A stretch of DNA of 64,000 nucleotides from Zarea fungicola (taxonomy: Eukaryota > Ascomycota > Sordariomycetes > Hypocreales > Cordycipitaceae). Positions 45,429-56,833 of this stretch are shown here, piece by piece. Made by a program: the position numbers and the translations under genes. Positions within the stretch are counted from its first letter, which is position 1, and the number at the start of each line of letters is the position of its first letter. The DNA is taken from the NCBI GenBank assembly GCA_900169235.1, contig FWCC01000364.1, positions 96,452-160,451 of the forward strand. The letters run 5' to 3'. Below the pieces are notes generated by a model. The model had not been told where the DNA came from, did no database searches, and was given only the letters and a program-made list of their open reading frames with translations.

Positions 45429-46978
45429 ATGCAAAGCGTAAAGAAACTCTTCAAAAGCAACAATATCCACGTAGGTACTAGGCCTTCTCCCAACGCTGCA
45501 CTTGTAACGGTCTACTTCCTGTGAACACTGCTAACTTTGTTGCCGTAAAGTCGTCGGCTGAGAAGCCTCTCGCCAGCACCAACGACCCCCAACTCGAAAA
45601 TGGCCTCTGCCAGACAAGTTCTGTCTTTGCACCCGCCGAGGAGCAGCCAGATGTGTCCTCCTACCCCGAAGGTGGCCGCGCCGCCAACACTGTCCTCTTT
45701 GGCAGCTTCTGCGCCATCATGGGCGGGCTGGGGCTGATGAACAGCATCGGCATCTTCCAGGCCTGGATCTCGAGCCACCAGCTCGTCCACATCAACGAGG
45801 GCCAAGTCGCCTGGATCTTTGGCATTTACAATTTCATGGTATTTTTCTGTGGCCTGCAGATTGGGCCCGTCTTTGACGCCTACGGCCCAACAGGGCTCAT
45901 GCTCAGCGGCCTGGTCCTGTACATTGCCACCTACGTCGCCATGGGGTATTGCGAAGCGTATTGGCATTTTATTGTGGTCGTGGGTATTGTAGCGGGAATG
46001 GCAACGTCCATCATCTTTGTCGTGCCAGTGGCGACGATTGGGCAGTACTTTCGGGCGAGGCGCGGTGCCGCAACGGGGCTGGCCATGTCTGGGGGTAGCC
46101 TGGGCGGTGTCATGTATCCTCTTGTGTTTAATCATCTGAGTGACAAGATTGGGTTTGCATGGACGACGCGCGTGATTGGACTCATTACCGTTGTGCTGCT
46201 CATCATCGGTTGCATTACGGTGCGACGGCGCGATGCCTTTGTGGATGCCGCTCAGGGGACCAGTGCAGGAAAGAGTTTGCTGCCGGATCTGCGTGTTCTC
46301 ATGAGCCTACCCGTGTTTCTCATGACGGCGGGTGTATTCTTTATTGAATGGGGTTTCTTTATTGGGCTGGAGTACGTCGCCTCGTATGCCATTGAGCACG
46401 GCATCCGCCGAGACTTGTCGTACCTCATGATTGTGTTTCTCAACGCCGGGTCTTTTCCCGGTCGATGGCTACCAGGTATAGTGGCAGATCGCGTGGGTAG
46501 GATGAATACCATGATTATGACGAATTTCTTGTGCATTATAGCAATGTTTGGCATTTGGCTGCCGGCCAAGAACCATGTGGCGGCTGTGATTGCGTTTTCG
46601 GTGGTGTTTGGATTTGCGAGCGGGAGTAATATCAGCTTGGTGCCGGTTTGTGTGGGCGAATACTGCACGACAGAGAATTACGGGAGGTATTATACGACGG
46701 TATATACGATTGTGAGCTTTGGGTACGTTTTGCTTTGCCCCTTTGCTACTTCTTTGACCAACACATTTGCGTCGTATTTTTTATTAGAAATTTGCTAATT
46801 TTCTCTAATCAGGGCACTTACAGGCGTACCCATTGCAGGTCAAATTTTGCATAGTAGCGGAGGATCGTATGCTGGGTTGATCATTTTTGCTGGTGCTTCA
46901 TATGTTGCGGGGGTTGTGTGCTTTTTCGGGATAATGGTGGTGAACTGGGTCCGGCGCCAAGAGGGCAAGGCAGAATAA
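45429..46978 (+). CDS. MFS monocarboxylate-type transporter
   Basis: Exons 45429-45470, 45551-46722 and 46813-46978 give 459 residues. The first exon (MQSVKKLFKSNNIH) is inferred: the long frame has no in-frame ATG near its start. An intron with donor GTAGGT, branch site CTAAC and acceptor AAAG joins an upstream ATG to the frame. Twelve membrane helices are predicted, with the fungal MCT-like (MCH/Esbp) features LMNSIGIFQAWISS, GPVFDAYGP, ARRGAATGLAMSGGSLGG and LVPVCVGEYC. Related proteins carry monocarboxylates or small organic metabolites across the plasma membrane. Cytosolic ends are short. The C terminus (VRRQEGKAE) is positively charged. Substrate unknown. The gene has no close same-strand partner. 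Confidence 0.88.
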
Positions 46979-48425
46979 ATAATAAGCATTTAGGCGGCTT
47001 GGCAACTTTGAGCATGTATGTAGCTACTCCGTATTTAGAAAATAGGCCAAAGGGGCGAAACAATGAAGATCGAGAGAACCTGTTGGCACTATACCAATTA
47101 AAACTGGCCCCTATGCTGATAGCCTCATGATAACATAATAAGAAGCGTCGAATAGAGTTACATGGAGTTCGAACGTATGACTTGTGAATAATTCATTCGC
47201 GGTTCATAGGCATGCATTGCGGCGGAAATCACCTTCATCAAACTGTACAAGGATTGATGACATTATTAGGGCGTCAGCTGTGAAAACCATTTCAGCGAAT
47301 GGCAACCAAGTATTCACTCTTCACGTCCCTACCTCCTAATATCGGATACCCGCGGCCAAATTGCCATGCAAACGAGCCTTGGCTTTATTACCCAGTGGGC
47401 AAAAGACTATGTCGCCGCGACGATCATTTCTGATCCAGGCCCCCCCTTTATTATGGATTCCCTGCCGCAGGTATTTCTCCCATAATATTTTCTTGAGCCT
47501 AGTAAAAAGCGCTCCGTTCTCTTGCAGCCGCCGGCCTCCGTAAAAAATACGAACCAGGCGCCTTCGGTTCTGTGCCCGTTTTACACTTGCTTGAACCCCT
47601 GTCCTGGCGCAAGCTAAGCTTTGTTAGTGCCACTAATTTTAGTTCCCGGCTTAGCAAAGAAAAAGCCAAGTTTGAGACAAAAATACTTCGTCAACCCACC
47701 AGAAAGCCGGAGGCCACGCTACTGGTAATAAGAAAGAAGGAAAGGTGAATAAGATGTGGCAGTCAAACGCCCATGGCTTGCTTTTTTAGCAACGGGCGTT
47801 GAGGCAACACAAAATCTCCAACCATGGCACGACGCAGCGACTGTCGATCTGACATCTGACACGATCCTTCATGTTACCCCTTGAATGTTTCATTTCCTCA
47901 GGGGCTTGGCTTTCGGCATCGTTTTTTCGAGTGTTGACATCGAAACACGTATTCAATGGGTCCACAGCCCTGGGCCTGGAACAAGCGATCCGCATGAGTT
48001 TTCTTCGACGGTTGTGTGCAGGATTGGAATAGACTTTGCCCCGTCTTTTAACCCTAGCGGGATATTTCACTTCATCTCACCTAGAGCGGTAATGTGAAGA
48101 GCCTGAAAAGGGCTCCATAACGAGGCTGTACCCTTAGCCGTTCAGGTCGAAATGTTGTGAAGCAAGGATTCTGTTACAGGGGCTTGCATTGTGGCTTTCT
48201 GATTTTTTTTCATCATTTATGAAGCCTTCTGGTTTCTTCACTCTTCCTACTCGCCTGTGATTCCTATTCTTCATCTTTCACTTCTTCCTACAAGCCCTTT
48301 CATTCATTTGCCTTGTCTTTTGGTATCGGCACTGTCTTCTAGTTACCCTTACTCTTCCCCTACATTTCTGTACTTTATTTTACTCAGATTTATTCTCGTC
48401 ATTGGCCATCACCATTCTAGCAAAA
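46979..48425. other. Intergenic, 1.4 kb
   Basis: No gene supported. The final 200 bp are the CT-rich leader of the bestrophin-like gene. Confidence 0.55.
48230..48425 (+). promoter_or_regulatory. CT-rich promoter/leader of the bestrophin-like gene
   Basis: Nearly 200 bp rich in CTT and TTC triplets lead directly to the ATG (context CAAAAATGTC). Such tracts mark transcription start regions in fungal genes. Assigned by composition and position. Confidence 0.4.
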
Positions 48426-49871
48426 ATGTCGGACGGTGAGGCAATGGAGGTTGCGCCGCAACACCAGCAGCAGCCGCAGCAGCAGCAACCAGTTCAACCA
48501 CCGAAGCTCATGACTGACGCACGCAACCTGACAAACGAGACTCTCGTCCGCGACGACATCATGTCCCCTTCGATGCCCTTTTCCGCCACACCACCCCCTA
48601 CTTTCCCACCAAAGCATGGGCCGGCCAACCTCGATGACTACTTCACCGGCCCGAGGGACCTGTTACGCCACTCGAAATGGCCCGTCTTTCTACAGATGCA
48701 CGGCAGCATCCTGCCCAAGATGATTATGCCACTCTTCATCATTGGCCTCTGGGCCACGGCCATTACCGTCATTTACGAAAAGACTCACAAGCTCGCTGTC
48801 AACTCGGTCCTGCTCACCATTACCGGTTTCGTCGTCGGTCTCGGCCTCTCTTTCCGCAGCTCCACGGCCTACGAGCGCTACCAGGAAGGCCGCAAGTACT
48901 GGACAGCCCTCATCACCTCGACGCAGACGCTCGGCCGCGTCTTTTGGATCCACGCCAAGGACCGTCCCGACCAGGACCCGCGCGCAAGCCTCCTCGCCAA
49001 GGTGAGCGCCATGAATCTTCTCGTCGCCTTTGCCGTCTCGCTCAAGCACACGCTCCGCTTCGAGCCCTACACCGACTACGCCGACCTGCAGCACCTCATC
49101 AGCCACCTTGACACGTTTGCCCAGGAGGCTACAGCCGACGTGGGCGGCAGCCAGGCGAGCTCCAAGAAGAAGAACGCCTTCAAATCGGTGGGCGAGTACC
49201 TGGGCGTGTCCTTTGCGGCGAGCAACCCACGCAAGACGCTCAAGCGGGCGACGCGGCCCCTGGGCAACCTGCCGCTGGAAATCATGAACCACCTCGCCAT
49301 GACGGTCGACGAGCTCATCGCCAACGGCCAGCTGCCCATCCCCATGCAGCAGACGCTCGCGTACAACAACCTGAGCGCCCTGGGCGACATCCTCGCGGGC
49401 TGCGAGCGCGTCCTCAACACCCCGCTGCCCATTGCGTACAGCATCGCCATCAGCCAGATCACCTGGGTCTACGTCATGCTCCTCCCCTTCCAGCTCGTCA
49501 GCACCCTGCGCTACGTCGCCATCCCGGCCACCATTGCCGCCGCGTACATCATTCTCGGCCTGCTCCTCATTGGCCGCGAGATTGAGAACCCGTTTGGCCA
49601 GGACGTCAACGACCTGCCGCTGGAGAGCTTCTGCGAGCAGATTGCGGCCGAGCTGGACATTATCGCCTCATTTGAGAAGAAGGGCACCGAAGCCGTCTTC
49701 AACACGGACAAGAACTTTCCGCTGTTCCCGGTGAGCACGGCGCCTGCGAGTGTGTGGCTGCAGCGCAGCGAGCAGAAGCTGCGCCATGCGATTCGGTCCA
49801 AGCCAAATGTGACCTTTGACTGGAAGAAGAATGGGGTGGCGCCAGAGGTAGTCGGTGACAAGAATGTTTAG
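48426..49871 (+). CDS. Bestrophin-like (UPF0187/RFP-TM) anion channel protein
   Basis: A single-exon gene of 481 residues. A disordered Gln/Pro-rich N terminus (QHQQQPQQQQPVQPP) precedes the bestrophin/UPF0187 domain from about residue 95. It shows the WPVFLQMHGSILPKM entry, two hydrophobic helices, VGLGLSFRSSTAYERYQEGRKYW (the fungal/bacterial bestrophin signature), a middle soluble part with PLGNLPLEIMNHL, and two more helices near ISQITWVYVMLLPFQLV and IPATIAAAYIILGLLLIGREIENPFGQDVNDLPLES, the last matching the family ENPFG-N-DLPL motif. Homologues form pentameric chloride or other anion channels of the plasma or organelle membranes. A variable insertion (SQASSKKKNAFKSVGEYLGV) sits between the halves. 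It converges on the MFS gene, with only 222 bp between stop codons. Confidence 0.92.
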   Translation: MSDGEAMEVAPQHQQQPQQQQPVQPPKLMTDARNLTNETLVRDDIMSPSMPFSATPPPTFPPKHGPANLDDYFTGPRDLLRHSKWPVFLQMHGSILPKMIMPLFIIGLWATAITVIYEKTHKLAVNSVLLTITGFVVGLGLSFRSSTAYERYQEGRKYWTALITSTQTLGRVFWIHAKDRPDQDPRASLLAKVSAMNLLVAFAVSLKHTLRFEPYTDYADLQHLISHLDTFAQEATADVGGSQASSKKKNAFKSVGEYLGVSFAASNPRKTLKRATRPLGNLPLEIMNHLAMTVDELIANGQLPIPMQQTLAYNNLSALGDILAGCERVLNTPLPIAYSIAISQITWVYVMLLPFQLVSTLRYVAIPATIAAAYIILGLLLIGREIENPFGQDVNDLPLESFCEQIAAELDIIASFEKKGTEAVFNTDKNFPLFPVSTAPASVWLQRSEQKLRHAIRSKPNVTFDWKKNGVAPEVVGDKNV

Positions 49872-50093
49872 TGGCCTCGAAACATATTCGTGCGCAGCGC
49901 AGCATGTGAATCCGGGAACATCCATCTAGAACATTTAAAAAGTTGGCGAAGCTGGCAAAAATTGCTATATCCATACAGGAGTTACAAAAGATTGCTTTTA
50001 TTCACATTTTACATCTATACTTACACTACACTTTTTTTTTTCTATAAACAGCATAGCATGTCTAAGTACCAAGAAAATTTACTCTTCTTTTTA

Positions 50094-51590
50094 TTACATG
50101 CCCTCACTTTGATCTTCATCCGCGGGCGCAGTGACAGCGACGCCCTCGTTGCTGTCTGGCAGCCGCGGAATCACAATCCACATAAGCATGGACGTGGGGA
50201 TGAGGACGACCCAGGCGAGGTTGCCCCAGAGGATCTGGTCCCGGACGCCCACGGCGTACAGCACCGTGGCCAGCGCGGGGGTGAAGGACCGCAGGGCGCT
50301 CGCAATGGTCAGCGCCACGCCGTTGAGCGTACCCATGACGTGCGGGTCCGGCGAGGCGTCGTTGAGCGCGAGCTGCACGCCGGTAAACGCCATGGCGACG
50401 CCGGGCCCGATGACGGCCGCCGTGGGTCCCACGATCCACGCCCAGGCCATGGCGGCGGGGGTGCCGGCGCGGAGGAGGGCGTTGAGGACGATGTAGGCGA
50501 GGAAGAAGAAGGGGTAGGCGACGGCGCAGGCCATGAGGAGCCTCTTGGTGCCGAGGCGGCGGTGCAGCGGCGGGAAGACGGCGACGAGCCAGATGGCCTG
50601 GCTGGCGCCCTGGACGGCCATGTAGATGGCGATTTGGAACGCGGAGAGGCCGAGGCCGCCGAGTTCGACGGGGATGTAGAGGACGACGGGGAGGATGGCG
50701 GTGAAAGCAAAGGCCATGACCATGACGCTTGCGTTGACGAGCAGCACCGTGGGGATGCCAGGCATGCGGAGGAGCTGCCTGATGGTGAGAGTTTCCGATT
50801 TGCTGCTGTTGTGCGCTTTACCACCGGCGGAGTCCTTGTCGAGGGTTTCTTCGAGGAAGAGAAGGGACGTGATGACGCCTGTTGCTGCGATGAAGGAAAT
50901 GGCAAACCCGGGGGCCGCGTAGGGGTACTTGACCAGAAAGGGCCACCCGCCAAAGAGGCTGGGATACTGCTCTGCAGGATCAGCTAGGACGCCGCCGATA
51001 ATCGGGCCCAGCAGGAGGCCAATGTTGCCCGCGAAGGCGAACCAGCTAAACGCCTTGGCCTGCGTCTGTGGGGTGGAGTGGTCAAAGATCATGGTGCGGA
51101 TGATGAGCGTCGAGCCGGAGAAGACACCCGCCACGCACCGGAAGAGAATCATTTGCCAGAGCGACGTGGCCAGGCCAAAGAGCGCGGGGCCGATGCACAT
51201 GCCGGCCAGACTCCAGATGAGGACGGGCCGGCGGCCGACGCGGTCGGCGAGCCGGCCCCAGTAGATGAGCACGATGGTCTGGGTGATGGAGAAGAGGGAC
51301 TCGATCAGACCCGAGTAGAAACCGACGTCGGACTTGGGCAGGTGGCCGTTGCGCTGGACCATGGCGGCGATGTAGGGAACGATGGAGAAGAAGGCAATGG
51401 GCTCCATGAGGCGCGCGTAGCAGAGGAGGAACATTTGCATGCGCGGCAGAGGCTTGCTGTCGGTCGGGGTGGCGATGCCGCTTTCGTCCCCGGAGGGAGA
51501 CGGGCCTCCGCTGAGAAGGGGCGTTGTTTCCTCGGCGCCATTGCGAGATGAGGCGGCGGCAGCGGTGCCCTTTTGCTTTGAGATACTCAT
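50094..51590 (-). CDS. MFS multidrug/ZIFL-type transporter
   Basis: A single-exon gene of 498 residues on the minus strand. The cytosolic N terminus ends in an acidic Ser-rich stretch with EETTPLLSGG, followed by 12 predicted helices. Motif A is seen as GRLADRVGRRP between helices 2 and 3. RMQMFLLCYARLMEPIAFFSIVPYI and ESLFSITQTIVLIYWG match the fungal branch related to yeast YCR023C and plant zinc-induced facilitators. Such carriers are proton antiporters for drugs, organic anions or metal chelates in plasma or vacuolar membranes. The ATG at 51590 follows a TATA-like TTTATAAA about 140 bp upstream. It stands next to a transcription factor gene and an NmrA-type reductase, which may hint at a detoxification or secondary-metabolite context, but no biosynthetic enzyme is present. 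Confidence 0.92.
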   Translation of the reverse strand: MSISKQKGTAAAASSRNGAEETTPLLSGGPSPSGDESGIATPTDSKPLPRMQMFLLCYARLMEPIAFFSIVPYIAAMVQRNGHLPKSDVGFYSGLIESLFSITQTIVLIYWGRLADRVGRRPVLIWSLAGMCIGPALFGLATSLWQMILFRCVAGVFSGSTLIIRTMIFDHSTPQTQAKAFSWFAFAGNIGLLLGPIIGGVLADPAEQYPSLFGGWPFLVKYPYAAPGFAISFIAATGVITSLLFLEETLDKDSAGGKAHNSSKSETLTIRQLLRMPGIPTVLLVNASVMVMAFAFTAILPVVLYIPVELGGLGLSAFQIAIYMAVQGASQAIWLVAVFPPLHRRLGTKRLLMACAVAYPFFFLAYIVLNALLRAGTPAAMAWAWIVGPTAAVIGPGVAMAFTGVQLALNDASPDPHVMGTLNGVALTIASALRSFTPALATVLYAVGVRDQILWGNLAWVVLIPTSMLMWIVIPRLPDSNEGVAVTAPADEDQSEGM

Positions 51591-52893
51591 GACTAGAGAA
51601 TATGTTGCTGATGGAGAGCGCAAGTTTTTCTCTTAGCAACAGGGCGTCGTGCACAACGCAAGAGTCAAGAGCTGCCGTCCGGGAACTATCACGGGAACGA
51701 CACAATTCTGGGTTGTGATAGCGTGCCGTGTTTATAAATGAGCGACTCGGCACGCGGTGATAGAAATCAGGCCCCCTCGTTGTACGTACGTCCCCGTTGC
51801 CTACTTGATGGAGAATGAATGACAGGTTTGGGTCCGCGGACAGAAGACGGAGAAAAAAAAGCTGTCGAACTGGTTCAGAGCCGTGGGTGTCGGAAAGACG
51901 CTAACTAGCCAAGCAAACGGAGCTCCGTTGCACCCGCTTTTCGCCCAAAATAGTAATGATCCCACGATGTTCAACTTCAGCAACTGCATAATTTGTAACC
52001 TACTCTTTGTCAATGATATGTGCAAATATCTCCAATCAACACTCCATTCACCTCTGTTGGCCAAGCCTCCTTGCAATTACAACTCCCAAAGGCCCCAAGC
52101 TCGGTCAGTGGTGGCATGGCCGCAAGCCCACAGAATGCATCCACTGATAGAGCCTGGGGTCGCCTGGAAAAGGCCCTGTGCAAATTGCATAGAGATATTT
52201 GGATTGCTGGAATCACCCACTCACACTAAGAGCTGAGTTGCAGCAGGCATGATCGATACATTTGAATTGAGAGTTGAATGCAGATGTTTGCCTACATCAC
52301 TGGAACAGAGTTTGTTGGAGAACAATTCATTAAAGCGACGAGTGCATAGATGAGTAAAGAACCATTAGAGTAAAATGGGTGCAATTTTTCGTAGTTATTC
52401 ATACGCATAAGAAGCCAATGAAGTGTACTTGTCCTCTTATATATTTGTATATTCTTAATAATGAATGCCACTTGTTATCTCTTGTTCCAATTAATTAGCT
52501 GAGATTCGGCGTTTGGTAATGGCAATTCCCGCGTAGCCCCGCAAGCTTCAACAGGATTGGTCTCCACCGCTCTTGATTGGTTGCTTATTGATGGATGTAT
52601 ATAGAACTCTATGAAGCAAGGTTGAAGTACAATGGAGAATATATGTGTCCAAGAAACCTTTATAATAACAACAGAAGGAGAATGGCATATGAAAAAGATA
52701 TCCACAAGAAAAAAAAATTGTATTCCCTCAATCCACCTAAAAGAGGATTCAACAAACGCCTTGAGGCCATGCTATATATTGCTCAAAATCAAAACAATCC
52801 AAAACCAACCCCGCTTCCCTTGATAAAATCCATGCGCAAATTCGTCGTGTATATCTGTCATGCATGTCTGTCATATATGTCGTCGTACTTCAT
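51591..52893. other. Intergenic: MFS promoter and transcription factor 3' flank
   Basis: Contains the MFS TATA box. Frame 52595-53125 mostly overlaps the transcription factor 3' end and has no support as a gene. Confidence 0.55.
51731..51738 (-). promoter_or_regulatory. TATA box of the MFS transporter gene
   Basis: TTTATAAA, read on the minus strand, is about 140 bp upstream of the ATG at 51590. Assigned from sequence and spacing. Confidence 0.45.
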
Positions 52894-55474
52894 TTATAAT
52901 ACCGGCCAGTTCCTATCCAGACGCTGGCGCCAGCCTCCCTCTGGCAGTCCCCTCGCAAATCGCTCCCTCCAAGTCGCCAAGTTGCAACAGCAGAGCGCAA
53001 CACCATTATACTGCAGCTTGCCCCCCGTCGCCTTCCACGATACAAATGCAGGACCTTCATCCACGAACCCAGGCATGCCGCCCAGCTCCAGCGTAGGCAG
53101 CGACGCTGCGCACACGCATCCGTGAATCACCCGCTCGGTCCACGCCCGTGCTACGACAGACGCTGCCAGCAGGCTAATCTGCACAATGGGGTCAAAACAC
53201 TTGCTGTTCGCGATGTGAGCGTTGGCCGCGTATTCCTCGTAGAGACGCAGAATGAGCAGCGCAGAGATGACAGCAGACCGTCCGTCCATGCCCACCACCC
53301 ACTCGGCGACGCGCATTTGCTTCTGCATCATCAACTCTGCATACAACTCGTTCTCGTCATAGATGCCCGAAACAATATCAATAAGCTGCTGCACGTCCGC
53401 GGACATGTGCAGCTCCAGCAGATAGTGCAGCATGGTTGCGTTGAAGGTAACCTGCGAGAAGCGACGCATAGCTTCCGTCAGGAGCACGGGGCTGCTTTCC
53501 TCCTCCTCTCGCCCGTAGTAGGCGGTGAGCATGACTTCGAGCTCAGCTGTGTGGTTTTTGGGGTATGTCTGTATGCTGTACATGCGCTGGAGCTGCATCT
53601 TGGAGAGCTCGAGCTGCATCATGATTTTGATGCGGTGGTTGGCAATCTCTGCAACCATGCCGGCGGAAACCTGGCGCCGGTATGTCCACACATCGCTAGC
53701 AGTTCCGAGCAAGAGGAGCTCAACATCTTCGGCAAAGAGCGGGAACGGGAGGTTGGCGTCTGTCGCGTTCATGAGCTGCGATATTCGGCAGTCTTGGCGC
53801 TGGGTGAGCTCGCGTCGCGCGCGGGGGTAGAACTCGTGGAGGCCATGCGCATTCCACATGGCAAAGGAACAGGGCAGCTGCAAGTTGAGCTCTTCGGCAT
53901 GGATAAACACCGACTGGTTGTATAGAAGGGCGATGTATCGGTCAAGCTTTACTGTACTTGTAACCAGCCTACAGAGTGTCAGTTTCTGTTCAGGCGATTA
54001 AAAAAATACGTTTTATAAAATGGAACTTACCTTTTCCAGGCCTCGTGTTTTGTGACTATCCAAGGCATGAAAGTACTCGGAAAATGTGTTCGCTGGTGCT
54101 GAATGGCATTTTCACTATTGAACATTTGGGTCTGCCGCAGGATGGTGGATACGGCGACGTGCAGCATTCTACCTCGCGGCACAAAGGACCATTTCTGGTT
54201 CATGTCAGTTATGCGAACCATATTTGATGGCAGTTGGAAACATACACCTATCTCAAACGCAAAGATTGCATTCAATAGACTGGCTTGGTATACTTCAAGT
54301 GGCCACGGCTGGCTGGAGTCAAACGTAAATCGCGTCTATACCTGATTAGCGTCGCACTTCGTCCGGTGTAAGTCAAGGAGAAAAGGGAGAGTGTAAGAGC
54401 ACACACCATTCGCGCAAACAAAAACTGCATCAGAATTTGATGAATCGCAAAAATCATATGCATCGCCACCGGGTCGTTAATCTGTCGCCAGGCACCAATA
54501 ATAGCCACGGTAGCCGCCAGCGGTACAAACTCGATCGGGTCCTCGGTCGCCGACGGCGCGTGCAGAATCGGCCAGGTCTCGTGGAAATGTCGAAAATACG
54601 AGCTATTGCACTCATCAAGCCAATTCTTCATACTTGGCGACGGATTGGACAGAGCAGTCGTTTCTCCGCCGTCGCGCAGCACTCCCATGGCGTTGGCAAT
54701 GACTCGTGTGCCAGCTTTGGTGCGTTCGTTCCACGACGCCTGTAGAGGAGTAGCATTCACGGGGCCACTTGTCAGCATTGGCGACGAGGTATCGCTGCTG
54801 GAACTGTTGCTTGCGTGACTGTTGGCGCGAGCGCTTCGTGGACAGGTGCCCCTGGAGGCTGGAGTTCCTGCGACAGTGGCCGTACCGGCATCGACATGAT
54901 GTTGATGTTGGGTATTGCTACTACTGCTGTTGCGGCTGGTGGTGGATGGTGCCGGTGTAGGACGGTTGGCGGAGAAGTTGCCGCCGCTGAGATCAAAGAC
55001 GACGTCTGGGTTGGCCTCAATCACACGACGGGCGAGGTTGGCACGCTGGTAGGTGCATTCAATGTCGCGCTTCCGGCAGAGGGTGCAACGGCTACCACCA
55101 TCGCACTTGATCTTGCTGGAGTGACAAGCATCGCAGGCGGGCTCCTTGCGGGAGTCGGGCACAACGGCACCATGAATTTTGGAGTGGCGGCGGAGTAAGT
55201 CACTGGAAATAACACGGACAAGGGAAATAAAATTAGCAACTGTGCCTAGCTATAGATTTTACCAGACCATGTTTCGCTTTTACCATGGCAGGCAGTGAGT
55301 GAGTAGGAGGTCTTGGTGGGAGCAAACTTACAGGCGGGTAAAGGATCGTTCGCAGGCTGAGCAAGTAAAGGAGGGCCTGTCGTGGGTAGCCTTGTGCCGC
55401 TGCAAATGCTCTTTTCTGATGTATTCCCGGCCACACCAGCAGACGAATTGCTTCTTGACGAGGCTGTCCGCCAT
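52894..55474 (-). CDS. Transcription factor with two C2H2 fingers plus a Zn2Cys6 cluster
   Basis: Minus-strand exons 55332-55474, 54407-55202, 54031-54335 and 52894-53968 give 772 residues. Finger 1 (Cys12, Cys14, His27, His31) has an unusual C-x-C spacing; finger 2 is Cys38, Cys41, His54, His58, completed by splicing at FTRLDLLRRH. The Zn2Cys6 cluster spans Cys71-Cys97 with spacing C-x2-C-x6-C-x5-C-x2-C-x6-C. A disordered Ser/Thr/His-rich linker follows, then a fungal-specific transcription factor (middle homology) domain beginning near NWLDECNSSYFRHFHETWPILH and ending with all-helical segments. Such dual-finger proteins are a filamentous-fungal class and often control local genes. The second intron ends at an internal TATAG; the CAG just before it would give a stop. 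It is divergent from the NmrA-type reductase across 1.36 kb. Confidence 0.92.
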
Positions 55475-55849
55475 GGTGGGATGAATCAGTCTCAGCCTGA
55501 CGCTGCGGGATAGATCTTGCTGCAGGTCCCAGTTGTCCCACACCAACGTCCAAACAGGCTGGCTAGAGAGTTCTGAACGACAAATCAATCGGTTCCGCAA
55601 GTGGGATGAGCGTTTCCGACGATTCAAAGTTAATAATTAATGTTGAATTGAATTGAGTAATGGAAAAGGAGAGAGGAAAGAAGGAAGAAACTGTGGTTTG
55701 TCATTTTCAATCATGACACGCGTCAAATCCCCAACATAGGAGACTGTTTCCATGTATTGGCTGCTCAACACCCTCGTCGTCTTTCTAAGCTGCCATCTTA
55801 ATGCTTGGAAGGTTTAGCGACTATTAGCTAGAATGGATTAGTTTGACGT

Positions 55850-55877
55850 GGGATGGCCGAGGGAGATCGGCCATCCC
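55850..55877. repeat. Perfect 11-bp inverted repeat with 6-nt spacer between regulator and reductase
   Basis: GGGATGGCCGA and TCGGCCATCCC are exact reverse complements separated by GGGAGA. The element stands about 380 bp upstream of the regulator ATG and about 960 bp upstream of the reductase ATG. It suits a dimeric binding site or an RNA hairpin. Confidence 0.7.
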
Positions 55878-56681
55878 GCGATATTTTCCCTTTCCATTTC
55901 AATTTCTGATGACAGCTGCGCTAGACGTATGTGGACTAGTGTTCTATTATCAGGCTATACTATATTAGGACTAGCCTGATATTTCACTGAATCTTGCGTC
56001 GCATCCCACAGATTATTAGCCTTTGGGCGTTGCTTGACTGGCAACTGGGGAAAACAAAGGTGCATCCATGGATCTGCATCGCATGGAACGGCTGCATTGG
56101 TCTGCAAACTCAACTGCCACACGAAATGGCCACATAGAACAGCGGCAAATCGCGGGATTATCGTGGACAAAACTAGATGCAAGACTCGTCAGCAGCGCAA
56201 GAGCCAATCTCCCTCTCCCATGGCGAATCTGACTTGGATACACATGCTTATTGACCATCATGCCGCACGATGCCAACGAGCGCCGCTGTGAGAATAAGCA
56301 GCAACGATTGCAAAGCATCCAGAGTGGGATAAACTAGCCAACCTTGAGATTGATAATCTCCGATTCGGACACCGGTGACCATCATTGGTGGACCCACTCG
56401 CACTCTCCGGATATCCGATATTAGCAATTGCCGTTGCACGGTGGATTCTGATATGCTGCAGGGACTGCAAGCTTTCACGCCTGGCTCACCAAGTCCCCAG
56501 GTATCGCAGCCTTTCCCTGAGTTCGATTCGTGAATTTGTAACACAGCCGCGGAGAGTTGTTGCCCGAACTGTGGGGCGGTTACATGGTCCTTCCTGCTGA
56601 GCAACGACTGATTAGCCACGACTTCAGTATCGCATGTCGCAATCACCATTCACAGATGGCGATTGCGAGCCCAGAATTTTG

Positions 56682-56690
56682 TATATAAAA
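56682..56690 (+). promoter_or_regulatory. TATA box of the NmrA-type reductase gene
   Basis: TATATAAAA lies about 145 bp before the ATG and is followed by a 5' leader rich in CA and TT. A strong TATA suggests inducible expression. Confidence 0.55.
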
Positions 56691-56833
56691 GTGAAACCAT
56701 CTCGTCGAATTTATCAATTCAACAGATCATCCACAAAACAAACTTACACTTCAACTTAAGACTACATTCCACAACTACACAGTTCTACAGTCACATTAAA
56801 AAGAGTTTCTTTTAACCCAATTCCACCTTCGCA

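Larger units (their letters stand above)
55475..56833. other. Divergent promoter region of the dual-finger regulator and the NmrA-type reductase
   Basis: No gene. A near-inverted pair, GGGATGGCCGAGGGAGATCGGCCATCCC, spans 55850-55877. Its arms GGGATGGCCGA and TCGGCCATCCC are fully complementary (11 bp with a 6-nt loop). Confidence 0.65.

Noticed and set aside
53122..53925. 267-codon plus-strand frame
   Set aside because: Antisense of the transcription factor's last exon; no independent features.
56475..56535. tRNA-like A/B-box pattern around GAGTTCGATTCGT
   Set aside because: The A box fails the consensus and no acceptor stem or cloverleaf can be drawn.
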